Position numbers and translations under genes: made by a program. Below are positions 1 to 11,785 of a stretch of 64,000 nt of DNA, piece after piece. Below the pieces are notes generated by a model. It saw nothing but the letters and a program-made list of their open reading frames with translations, was not told where the DNA came from and ran no database searches. Within the stretch, counting starts at the first letter, position 1, and each line of letters opens with the position of its first letter. The DNA lies in assembly GCA_947623455.1 (NCBI GenBank), contig OX392540.1, positions 26,902,410 through 26,966,409 of the forward strand. The letters run 5' to 3'. Source of the stretch: Mimachlamys varia (Eukaryota; Mollusca; Bivalvia; Pectinida; Pectinidae).

Positions 1-2660
1 TGATGTGGGGGGTGGCACTGTAAAGATGCTGTTGGAAGCACAGTTCCTCTATCACATCCTCAACACAGACACATGCAGGCATATACATACCAAGGGAAAG
101 TATTAGTCAGGTGGCATAGGAACTGAAAAAGCAACTCACTTCAAATTTGCAAGAAATAATGTATAATCATGGTTGTCCATACATAAAATAAAAAAAACAT
201 TTCCTTCCAAATTTTGAAATCATTCAATTTTGCTTTTGTCTCAAGGAAGATGTATCAGGATAGTTTAATAATGAAAATTTTCTCTTTTCGAAGAAATGGA
301 GAATTGCTACAAAAAAAAAATATATATATATATTCAAATTAGTATATACAAAGTAATATGTAAAGTTCTGTATATATTTTTCTTAAGTGTGATTACTTTA
401 TAATTTGTAACTTCGACATTTTAAGAAAAAACTTTTCATTTTTCAAGGGCCTATTACAATAAATTTCCTTATGAAACTGTTGTCAGGGAAAAATGTATTT
501 ATTGAAATAAATAAATTAAAACAGTTACAAATGGAAGAAATGTTCACCTGGTCAATATTGTAGTTTGCCATATAGAAATTATCAGTGTGAAAAACTGAAT
601 GTGTCTTACAATTAACACAAAATACAAATATATTGAACTTCAATATCTTAGACATAATAAAGGTTATCAAATAATGAAATTTAATATTAGATAAATCACT
701 CACTTCTTGAACAAAATGTTTTCTGGAGATACTGAATAATTCTTACTACCCAGTATGTGAAAGAAAATAAAACCTGTTATAAAAGACGTCTCTTTCATAC
801 AAAATAAACTTGTGATTATTTGCAATAATTACTGCCTAAATCCTCGAAAATTGGATGGAACCTTCTGACCAGTGGACATTGGGTCCGGTTACCATAGTAA
901 TTATTGGTAACATTATCACTGGTTTAGCATTTCTTCCTTTTTAGAAATGTTAATTATTATATTCCAGTTTCTAGTCTTGATTGCAATGAATATTCTCCGG
1001 TTTCCATGGCAATCAGAACAAAAATGGAAATTACTCTGGCCAGCTTGACCAGTTTGCAGTGGTCAGTTTACTGCCTGACCTAGCTGTTTGATATTTAGTT
1101 AGCTTGAATATTATTTTCACAGATACTTAAAACATATTTTTGAGAAGACTTGAGACTTATGAAAACATCATTTTGTTTTAAATTCCCTTCACAATTTTTA
1201 CCCAGAACTTCAAAACATAATTTAAATCAGGTTTGTACAGGAAATTTAATGAACACAACGTTCAAATATAGTGAAGGAGACTGACATAACTTGAAAGTTT
1301 GCAGTACTGTGCAGTGGTCAGTTTGGTCAACATAGGTGAGATCATTATCGACAATGCCCTGTTTTGTAGCTACTGTTGGAATAACATGAAAAGATATCAT
1401 CTGCTTAGTGAAAGTAATCAATATTGGTTGAAAAGATAAAGACTGAATTATCCAGGTTTTACTGAGGGATTCTGGGCCAGCTGCATCAGCATGTAGTGGG
1501 TTGGTTTAATGTAACCAGGAGAATATAATTACTGTCATATACCTTAATGTAGAGGATCTTACAACAGTCATAATAAACTAGTTCTCATACTCATCCCTAC
1601 TTATAAAAGGAAACGGTGATTGGGTGTTTTAAAACAGAATTAAAAAAAAAATTGTTTATGATCAGTAAGAAAATATTTAATCCTCTCAAAAACAATTTTT
1701 TATTTTCAATTTAGAGAAAATAACTGAAAAATACTATGAGGTTTTTCTACGTGTGACAAAAACAAATTGTTCATATAGTTTTCTGTATCTATCTACTGGA
1801 CAGAAAAAATCATAAAAAGAATTTTTTTTGTTAAAATATATTTCTGTTTTTTTTTCACTTTGTGTTTAAAAAAAAATAGAAAATACAAATACATATATAT
1901 ATAAAAAGGAAGCAATGTTATTCTGAGACTTAATTTGAGATTTTATTGATAACTCCATTATACACACAAAATAAAAGATTTACGGAAATCATTGGTGACG
2001 GTAAGAACATATATGTCGGTTGTTGTGTGGATGATATACTGTGTATAAGAGGATGGGCAGGCTATAGCTATGAGCTGATAGCATCTTTTTTATTGTTCAA
2101 GTTTATGGCTGAACTGAATGGTCAGTGTGCCCTAGGTCAGATAAAAAAGGGGCTTTAATTGTTTACATGGAAGTGGCCATCTGGCTATAGTGTTTTGGCC
2201 AGTATTGGTCAGTGCCTTGAGCCAACATTGACCTATCATTGTATTGATAAGAAAAATACAAATATTTCTGGAGTATTTCCCCTCCAGTAGAGTACAGAGA
2301 TAACTGCCACCCGGACAGATGGTGAACAGGCCAGGTTCTGGACAGAGAGTAAATTCATATGGCATGGAAACCAATATTTGTTCTGAGTGTCCTTGGGTCT
2401 AGATTTGCCTCCATAAATTACAATAGAAAGATATTTGTAGTCTTTAAGTATGAAGATATTTTAAAACAAATGTTTATTTTGCAAAATTAACAATTGAAAA
2501 AATTAAAATACTGAAAAAAACCAACGCTTTTTCAATATGCAATTTCAATTTTGCAAATATTTAGTTAATGTTAAAATGTGATAGAAATATTTTTACTATA
2601 TGGCCAGGAAAAACATTTAGGGAAACGTATAATTGTATAATTTACCAATAAAAGAATAAA
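1..2660. other. Upstream non-coding DNA, no gene seen
   Basis: AT-rich sequence with many homopolymer A/T runs. The open frames are short (at most about 86 codons), show no recognisable domain and look like chance frames. It carries four exact copies of the TGGTCAGT octamer (1060, 1315, 2119, 2206), part of the motif field described for the hunchback upstream region. Confidence 0.6.
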
Positions 2661-2667
2661 AAGACAG

Positions 2668-2782
2668 AGTGGTGGCGGAGAGAGAGAGAAAGAGATTGGA
2701 GGAGAGGGAAAGGGAGAGAGTGGTGGGGAAGAGAGAGAGTGTGGTGGAGAGAGAGAGAGTGTGTGGTGGAGAGAGAGAGAAT
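2668..2782. repeat. GA-rich low-complexity tract (GAGAGA/GTGGTGGAGA)
   Basis: Purine-rich, strand-asymmetric microsatellite of GAGAGA blocks separated by GTGGTGG or GAAAGGGA spacers. Open frames on both strands here are products of the repeat. It lies just upstream of the CTCF-like cluster. GAGA tracts can bind GAGA-type factors, but nothing here shows that it is functional. Confidence 0.8.
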
Positions 2783-2886
2783 GGATGTGTATCTCAGCAG
2801 CCTACACATCCTGTGTACCAGTCTCCCTCCCAGCCAAGGCCAGTCAGAGGTCAAGCTGACCTTCACTGATGGACAGCAAGTAAAAC

Positions 2887-3075
2887 AGATCAGTGGCTTA
2901 TGTAATTCACAAGGAGGCCACTAGGGGGAGCAAAACAGGCAGGTAAACAGGCCACCAGGGGGAGCAAAACAAGCAGGAAAACAGATCAGTGGCTTATGTA
3001 ACACCCCTGGAGGCCACCAGGGGAAGCACAACAAAAAATGTATACCCCGGTGGAGGCCACTAGAGGGAGCAACTG
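2887..3075 (+). promoter_or_regulatory. Cluster of four CTCF-like motifs in one orientation
   Basis: Four 17-bp matches to the CTCF core (consensus GGCCACYAGGGGGCGC) lie at 2916-2932, 2950-2966, 3012-3028 and 3055-3071. The first two read GGCCACTAGGGGGAGCA and GGCCACCAGGGGGAGCA; the others have one or two changes in the G run. All four are on the + strand, spaced 34, 62 and 43 bp. The flanking text ATCAGTGGCTTATGTAA occurs before copies 1 and 3, so a tandem duplication of about 98 bp built part of the array. CTCF is conserved in bilaterians. Role as an insulator or loop anchor upstream of hunchback is inference. Confidence 0.5.
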
Positions 3076-6000
3076 TAGCTCTGGAGAAGTGCTTTCTAGT
3101 GTAGTTGTTTATAAATATATGTAGGGGAGGGGGAAGGAGAATATATAAGTTGTGTGCATGTAGGCTGAGTGTGATGGGTAGTAGGGAAGTGATGACTGAT
3201 GAAGGAGGTTAGGTTTTTGTATACAAACTCTATAGTGTAGGATAAGGTTCAGTTAAAAACAAAACATTTTGTTTATTGAATAATTTTATTGAGGTAATAT
3301 TGAAGATATTCTGTGTTGTATAAATTATACTACATAATTACTTTGTACATCTTATCATGCTGGGATGTTTTGATGGGTGGGGGACAATTAGAAAAACTTG
3401 TTTCTGTCTTGACAAGATAAATACCTATGTATCAAGTAAAGACAGTTTTTCCTTTCCCATAACACTTACTAGAACATTATAGTGTCATGGTGCATGTGTT
3501 CCATCTAAATTCTTTCTACACAAACATTTGATCAAAATATTGGCTCCCTAATTAATTTCAAATTGAAGAAAAATACTTGGATACACTGACACTGACAGGA
3601 AAGGGATCAAATGACTGTCGGTCTCTCTTGGGATTTCAGGGAGGGGGTAGAGTTATTTCTCTGTCAGGGTAGGCCCAATCAGAGAAATTCGGAGATAGGG
3701 TTGGGAGCATTTTATACCCTTGACGTGTCCCCTGGGAGAAAGGCGGTGTATGATAGGGGTTTAGTCATATCAGGGAAAGTGTTTCTTATCTTGAAATAGT
3801 CACAAATTCAAAGTGTAACATTTTTCCAGAGAATGGAGTCTGGGGAAGGGGGATCTTTTGGAAGAAAATACACCAATAAAAATCTTAATAGCAAGATTCT
3901 TCTGTACGGTGTGGAAAGTGAAATGATTAATATTGAGTCTGTTCTTCCAGAGGCACTCTGCATCTACAAAAAGAAATTTCATGAACAAATGATCAAAAAC
4001 GGATAAATATTTTTTTATGTCGGATAAGTTGAAAATAACATCAATAAAAAAGTAGAAATTCTTCTTGCTTTATGGCAAACAATGTGAAATAATAAATAAT
4101 TACCAAATTGTGGGTTTGTTCTTCAAGAGTCACTGTGCAAAATATCAAAAAAAGGATATATAATTCTATTTTTGTGGTGGATAAGTAGAATGACAAGTGT
4201 TTAGAAAGAAATAAAAAATCCTCTAATGACTACTAAAAGTGATCATAATTATAGTCTATACTATATAAATACTGGATGATAGGAAATCAAATTACTAAAA
4301 TATATGAAAAATGTGGGAGAAATTACAGGAAATTGTGTCACTTAATAAGAATGTGCGTATCATTTCCTAGGTGTGAGGGGAAAAATTATTTTGTATTAAA
4401 GGTAATATGTCAGATTCTGAAAAGAATTATAAATATGATTTTTATTTTGCTGTATTAATGACACATTTTAGCCGTTAGAAATGACAAGGTAATTTCTGTA
4501 TCGTGTTTCCACGTCAAGCAGTGGCTAAACAACTTGGGAGGCAGGCAGCTAAAAAAGATAAAATCACACAAGTTAACGGCCAATTGATTCGGGAATAAGC
4601 TGGGCACACGCATGTCGGCAGCACGCCCACTTAGCGAAGGCATGTCCATACAATGGCCAAACGCATGTGATGTGAAATTTATATGGCCAGCAAAACAGAT
4701 GTGGGGCTGTACATTACAAGCCAAAACACTGCCTTTGATAGGCCTTTTACAGGCTCCCCATGAGCTGCTCGTGTGTCAAACAAATACTTCTATTTCAACA
4801 ATTATACTCTAATTACCATATAAACACCTTGTCAATTGCTTTAGGTCCTCGTCAGTTTTCCCTCCCTGTTGCCTAGCAGCATGTTACATGTAGAAAAATG
4901 AGTCTGTCAATATGTTTTGACATGGAAATTTGTTTTAGATAGAGAAAGGAAACATTGGAACACACAGAGAAACAGAATGGAAAAATTGTATCACTTTCAT
5001 AACAATGGGGCCCTTATCATTGAATGTTTTCAACATAATAGAAATCTGCTTTGATTTGGTTAGAAAAGAAACTGGTTTTCAATGTTTGTTTGCTGTCTGA
5101 TACTAACAGATGTAGGGACACGAAAAATGAAGATTTTTTTTCTTTTCTAAAACATGCAAGTTAGCTTTTGAAGTGAATTTGACAGGCAAAGAAAAGCCCG
5201 GTTGATGGGCACTTATTAAGAACAGATTTTTTCGGTGTTTAGCGGGTAAATATGAAGTGTCAGATATAATGCCACTCGAGAGAAACAGATCGTACACAAT
5301 TTATACGTAGATAACAGTGTTAATTTGAAAAAAGGTGAAGATACTTAAGAGATTTTAATATTATCCACATTTTTGTATAAGTGTATTTGAAGTACTCTTA
5401 ATACCTTCTTGACAGATATTTATTAATATTTTATGGGTCAGTTTACCCCTACATAAATCTACTTTTCCAATTAATTTTTAAGATTTCTGTCAGTTCTCTA
5501 TGGTTTAGCCTCACTTCTGATTATAAAGCCCCTTTTTTTGATTTTTAGGAGTTGTGCCCCTTTCTGATATTTTCAGGAGTTATGCCTTTGTTCTGATTTT
5601 CTGTTAAGAATATTTATTAAAAAAAAATTGATACGTAGTCTATAAGGTTTGATTTTCATTAATTTGATATCATTCATAATTAAGCCTATTCCATGTGATC
5701 TGGTTATGTTTTTATTATCATCCAAAAAAAGCCTAAGATGTATTTTCAGCATTTTTAAATCTCTGTTTTTACAAGTTGATACATAACGAAAAAAGATTTT
5801 TTCGACTCAAAACATAAAAAGAAAAGGAAATTTATTGAAGGCGTAAAAAAAGAAAAAAAGATCTAAATCAAAATAACAAAGGAAACTGAACATGATAATA
5901 TGATTTTATGTGGTGTGAAGATGATTTTTTTTTATGAGATTTACGAGCATTGTCGTGATCTATATATCAGTCTGGGAACTGCTCGGAGAGAGTTAGGAGG

Positions 6001-7860
6001 ATGAACATCAGTAATTCTCTACCAATTGTACAATCACAAAAGTGTACTTACTGTAAGAAATGTGAGATTACCGAAAATGAAACATTGTCACAAATCAAAT
6101 CAGCAGGAAAACTAATGCCTGCAAAGCGCCTGTTCATTTCTCGTTTAGCGAGATCCTTCAGACCTTTTTATTAAATTCAGGAAAAATTCTATCACCGCTG
6201 GTCTCTTCCCGCTGTAGTTGGCCCTGCAGTAATTTCCCAGGGGTGACTTAGCAACAGACATTTTGAACTGTCAAAACTTGTCAAACGACCTATTGGGTTA
6301 CAATTTGAGACAAGGTTTTGACCTGTGTCATTTTGGGTCCTTTGGGTGCTAAAATATAACCTCTGTGAATCGTTCTCTGCTGGCCACGGATAGGACATTT
6401 ACGCTACATATATTACTTGATAGATTCTTACCGATGTTATTGGGTTTTTGTCTTAGACCGTGAATTTATGATTAACTGAGGTGCAATAAATATTCTAGAT
6501 TTCTATTCCGAAGCTGTGATCCCATATTTGGAGATTAAGTGGCAAATGTGATTTTTTTAAAGATTTGGTATTTGTTAATCTTTTTTTACATGCTAGCAAT
6601 GTAAGAAAAAGTTATTGAATGATGTAATTTGTTTTTGGTCATAAAATCTGGGAAATGCTTTATAGACAAAAGATAGGACTTTTTGTAGAGAAACAGAAAT
6701 AAAACTGAAATTAAGTGACATAATGTTTATTTCACTTTGTTGCCAATAATTAAAAAAAGAAAACGAAACAACATTTTAGATCCATTATGCGAAGATTTTG
6801 TGATAGGATATCGTTGACGTAACAAAAAGTAGAAACTATTTAAGGAGTTATGAAATACTGTAAATATTGTTCTGCACATATTTTAATCTTGTTTTAGCAA
6901 CTTTTGCCCTGAGTGCATTCAGCCAAATTAGTATTCTGCTAATTACAGTTTCTGATTGATGCTTTCTATAACAAGTATTACAAGTGCACCAAATCGTCAT
7001 TTTGCTTATCCATTTAAATTTGGTTATGCACTACAATTGGAGTGTGCCTAGCACATTTCTGCTACCTATTCGACCTAAAACTTTAGAATATCTGAAACAA
7101 GGACGATGGACTAGGAAAGTGTTTTTGACTGGTCAATATAGTAGTGGCCTATGGAAGTGACCACAATATCAGATTAGTAGCTATGCTGTATATTACGGCC
7201 GAAACCTCATCATGCATATAAATTGTTGCAATGCGTAAATTTTTTATCACTTGGTTTTATTGCCTTCTTCCTCATCCACTCCACGACTTCCTTTTTCCTA
7301 ATTGGTGCGTTTGGCTGTTTTTTCCCCACTATGCTGACCAGTGGTCAGTTGTTTAGGTTTTATAGGCCTAGTGTTATTGGTATTTATATTGATTTTGGGT
7401 GGCCATGGACATATAATATGAATCATAGTTTTTAGCGAGCGGCCTGACATTCTGTACTGGAGTTAAGGTTCAAATCGAGGCCACTATCCAATATTGACAA
7501 GAGTAACCTGATTACTAGACACACATGTATACTGTTTCCTTTTGATCCATCAGCCTTGTTGGAGTTTTTACTGTCGCTTTTTGTCGCTTTTGTGTTAGTG
7601 TTACTTCTAGCGAAATCACTGGTCCTTAAATTCATTTTAGGATAGACGGTATAGTGTCATACTGAAATAATTTGCTCTTTTTCATAAAAAGTTCCCCATC
7701 AAGAAACACCACCAAACATTGTTCAGACCGTGTCACTAAATTGATGGAAAGCAAGGATAATGTCCAGCAAAGGCTACAGTGTCGATATACAATTAAATCA
7801 TATCGGGGGAGACAACTCATCACATGTGTAGTATATGGGAGACAACTCTGTAGTTGACCT
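3076..7860. other. Non-coding DNA, no gene seen
   Basis: AT-rich DNA with only short chance frames and no recognised protein, RNA gene or long repeat. One TGGTCAGT motif lies at 7342 inside the short palindrome TGACCAGTGGTCA. Two GGGAGACAACTC-like motifs lie near 7807 and 7840. Confidence 0.55.
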
Positions 7861-7864
7861 TGAG

Positions 7865-8365
7865 CTGTGATTGATCCAATTTTCTAGACTTGGTAATCCA
7901 CCTAAATTTGTTATAGGTCCAATACTCTAGACTTGGCAGTTGACCTTGAGTTGGGATTGGTCCAAATTACTCTAGACTTTGCAGTCGACTCTAAACCTCA
8001 GACCTTAGGCTTAATCCAGGTCCAACATGTAACCTCAGACCTTAGGCTTAAACCAGGTCCAACATGTAACCTCAGACCTTAGGCTTAAACCAGGTCCAAC
8101 ACCAAACCTCAGACCTTAGGCTTAAACCAGGTCCAACACCAAACCTCAGACCTTAGGCTTAAACCAGGTCCAACATGTAACCCCAGACCTTAGGCTTAAT
8201 CCAGGTCCAACATCAAACCTCAGACCTTAGGCTTAAACCAGGTCCAACATCAAACCTCAGACCTTAGGCTTAATCCAGGTCCAACATCAAACTCAGACCT
8301 TAGGCTTAAACCTAGGCTACAACATATATTGTAACCTCAGACCTTAGGCTTAACCAGGTCCATTT
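7865..8365. repeat. Minisatellite, about 36-bp unit (CAGACCTTAGGCTTAA)
   Basis: About ten tandem copies of a unit built on CCTCAGACCTTAGGCTTAA followed by ACCAGGTCCAACAT run from about 7994 to 8365. They are preceded (7865-7990) by three degenerate copies of a unit of about 55 bp containing TCTAGACTTGGCAG and TTGACCTTGAG. Spacers vary (ATGT, ACCA, ATCA), so the units are related but not identical. No coding potential. Confidence 0.85.
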
Positions 8366-11300
8366 AAATAGTTTTCAATATGTGCATCAATAATCCTTGA
8401 CCCCAAGGTCTTGACCTTTTGCTGAAAACAATATTTATAGATAATCTAGTCCGCTTATTGACCACTCTCATAAAAAACGTCTGCTGACTCGGTCCTCCCC
8501 TCTCAATGTGTTTTATGAACCTGGGTTACTCCTATTGATTATATTTCACTTCTCGGACAGTGTTCGGCCATTCTGTGGTCAGTATAGAGACATAGCCAAC
8601 TATTTGTGTCAGCGATGACCATTCCAAAAACGGTTCAAATTGATTTGACCGGCTGAAAAACGGTCAAATGATTGGCTCGAGTTTGTTAATGAAGGCCGTT
8701 AATAGTGATGGGTGGTGCAGTGAAGATGTAAGTATTTCTGATTGGATAATATCTTTCACTTCGGCCCTGTTATACCTTGCTATCTAGAACACTTTGGTGT
8801 GTTGGCCAGTTCCTGTAAACCAGGACTAATATCACATATTTGGTCTAGATAAATGTTTAACATGTATTATAATTCCTAGGTGGGGTTGGGGGGATGGGGG
8901 AGACACAACGGCCCTCCAAGTCGTTTCCTTGTAGAAATTTGACACGGTCTAACTGGTCTTCGGTGGATACCCAATGTATATGAGAGTCCTCACCGTATAA
9001 AGTTGATAATGTCCAAAAGGACTGAGGACAACAGTATTGTTCTCGCTCCTTTTGGACATGTCTTCAAATTGTTTGAAGATTGTTGGCATTTAAAAAGAAA
9101 ACAGAAAGAACAGTTGACAAGGTATACCAGCTTTAGATACTTTAAGGTACAACTTGGTTTTTCTCCCCGCAAAGCTTCATATATACATGGTGTATTTCGT
9201 TTTGCTAGTTATATATATAAATATTCTTACTTATCTCCATAAGTAATCCACCTGCCCAGCTGCAGCTTCAAAATGTATAATACCTTGCCAACTTTCCCCA
9301 GTGTTTGTTTACTTTTCCAGGTTTTTAAACTTTTAGAATTTTGGTAAATCATTTATACGATTCTGTATTATCATTTAGAATCAGATTAACTGGTTTGTAA
9401 TGTTGGATGAAGAAGCTAATCTTCTTACATTCCGAGATAAATTCTCATATCTTCAAGCAATTTTAAATCTGTTTGAAAGAATACAAGTGCTATCTTAGAT
9501 ACTGAAAATAAAAGTTAAACGTGTACATAAAATATTTTTGTTCAAAAAATGTATTTATTAGAATTAATTTGACTATCTAATGAAATGCATTTGATTTTGA
9601 CATTTTTAAGTCCTTGCATGGCTTTACAACTTTGCAACTTTGCAGTGGACCTGAAATACAAGTAATTAATTGGTTTATTAATTAGTCAGGCCCCTGGGTC
9701 TGTTTCAGCTTTAATTTCATAGCAAGGTGCTTGCTTGCTCAGTAGTCCCCAGCTGCAGTATATCATGAGCTATATTTTCCAACCTAGCAACACAAGGTTG
9801 ACACAATGTATTTTGTAGTCCAGCTTTACTGGACAGTGGTCAGTCTTATGTTCTAACATACACACCTGACCAAGGGCTGTGATAAATAGAGAAAATGATG
9901 TATTTTCTGACCACAGGTTTGATTCTGTCAGCTTGACCTGTGGTTTCCATGACATCCTGTGACAGGTGGACTACAGCCGGGGCTCACACCTGTTTATATA
10001 ACTATCTATCTTCCTTCACCATTTTGTGTGGCTAATGACCCCCCCCCAGGACTGACTGCTCTACACAATGTATTTGTTACTAATGTAATGGTCAGTTTTA
10101 TATGTATATATTTGTCATTCACTGGGCATTTTTGAAATGACCCATCTTTTTTTAATCTGTAAAATAAATATTTCAGCGTACTGTAGTAGTAGGGTGTTTA
10201 TAGGTTTGTGGTAGAAAGTTTGACTATGTTCCAAATTCAAAATGAAATTTTATGGACTTGACTTGAAATGAAGATTGTTTATTTAGGAACAGGTAGCTAC
10301 ATGATATTAAATGATAGATTTTCTGGTACATACATTGTAAACTGCAGACTCAATACATAGTAATGATGAAGAGAATCTAAGACTAGGCTGGTAGTTTGAA
10401 TAAGATATTAATAAAAAAAATATTGTGAAAACATAAAAATAAAAAATAAAAATATACAAAAAACTTTTTCATGAGTAGAAAAAAAATAATAATTTGTAAA
10501 AAACTGAAAATCTGTATTCAGTGATTTAAAACATTTATTCACAAAAAGTGAAAGAATGTGTTTACAAAGAATAATTAAAATTAGTCTGATGTGCGTTTTT
10601 GTTGTCACGGTAACCGGTCCACAGCGGGTCAAATATCAATTAGAGCAGGCCACACTGACAGGCAAAAGACAAGTGGTATATTACACCTGACGCTGACCAC
10701 TGTCCAGTGTTGGTCTGGACACATATGTGTTGTTACTTATTAGCGTTGTAATTAATTTCAGGCCTTTTCTGTCAGGTTTGTTGGTGTTTAGTGCAAATTT
10801 ATGTACTGTGTCACCTCAGCTTGCCCACTTGTACATGTTTGGGCATTAATCTGACAGTGACACATGGTCAGCTGTCAACTGACCAACCATCATCAATTCT
10901 GGACCTAAACTTGGTCAGTGCTGACAGGTAAAAACAAGAAACACCATACCTGTAGAAATTAATTTACTGTATATGATCAGTGCACCTATATATTTTGAAA
11001 ATGAGGAGCTCATGTAGATACTACTGGTAAAATATTGGTTAATCACAATCCGTCATTTTCATCTTATAAAAAAAAAGAGAAAAAAGTCAAATCATTAATT
11101 CTGAGCAAATGTCTCAATTATTATAAAAGTATATATAGACTTTCAAAAAATGTTACGGAAAAAAATCTGAAAAAAGCTAAAGTATTGTTACCAAACAAGT
11201 TAATTTTTTTAAACTGTCTGGACATACTTTAAAAAATATATGTAAAAAATTTAAAAAAGGCTCAGTTATTAAAATTCCCCAAAAATCTTTTGTTTAAACT

Positions 11301-11669
11301 ATCTGCAGAGACTTCAAAATATATAAAAAGATCTAGAAAAACTATTTTGAATAGAAAAAAAATGATCACTAAAACTGAAAATTCTCAAATATGAAATCTT
11401 TCTACTATTACCTTCAAAACATTCATTTTAAATTAGAACTTCCTAACACTAAGTTGAATGTGTTGTAGTGCTTTTACTTAATGCCCTTTGTGTACCTGTT
11501 ATGTACAGAAAAAGAATGAAGTGTCAACCGTTGCTAAGGAAACAAATTAATTAAAACCAAGAAGCATATGTTGTACAGTGCTTTCCAAATATAGAAATTA
11601 TTCTTCACTTTCTCTTACTTGATGGTAATTAAAACTTCAACTACATTGTAATACATATGTTAGACATTT
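8366..11669. other. Non-coding DNA, no gene seen
   Basis: No recognisable gene. Contains a 13-bp perfect inverted repeat (9009-9059, listed separately), a C9 run near 10031 and four TGGTCAGT/ACTGACCA octamers (9837, 10089, 10878, 10912). Confidence 0.55.
9009..9059. other. Perfect 13-bp inverted repeat (potential hairpin)
   Basis: ATGTCCAAAAGGA at 9009-9021 is exactly reverse-complementary to TCCTTTTGGACAT at 9047-9059, with a 25-nt loop. The arm is itself a partial palindrome (GTCC-AAAA-GGAC). No neighbouring gene or terminal repeat explains it. It could be an old MITE core or a protein-binding site. Confidence 0.5.
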
Positions 11670-11785
11670 CATAGTATTAAAGATTTGTGAATAAAATACA
11701 TGGTATTAAAGATTTGTGAATGAAATACATGGTATTAAAGATTTGTGAATGAAATACATGGTATTAAAGATTTGTGAATGAAATT
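11670..11785. repeat. 29-bp tandem repeat, four copies
   Basis: Four consecutive 29-bp units (GGTATTAAAGATTTGTGAAT core) begin at 11670, 11699, 11728 and 11757 and are nearly identical, so the expansion is recent. More divergent AATGGAAATT/TTGTAAGA-type units continue to about 12000. Confidence 0.9.
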
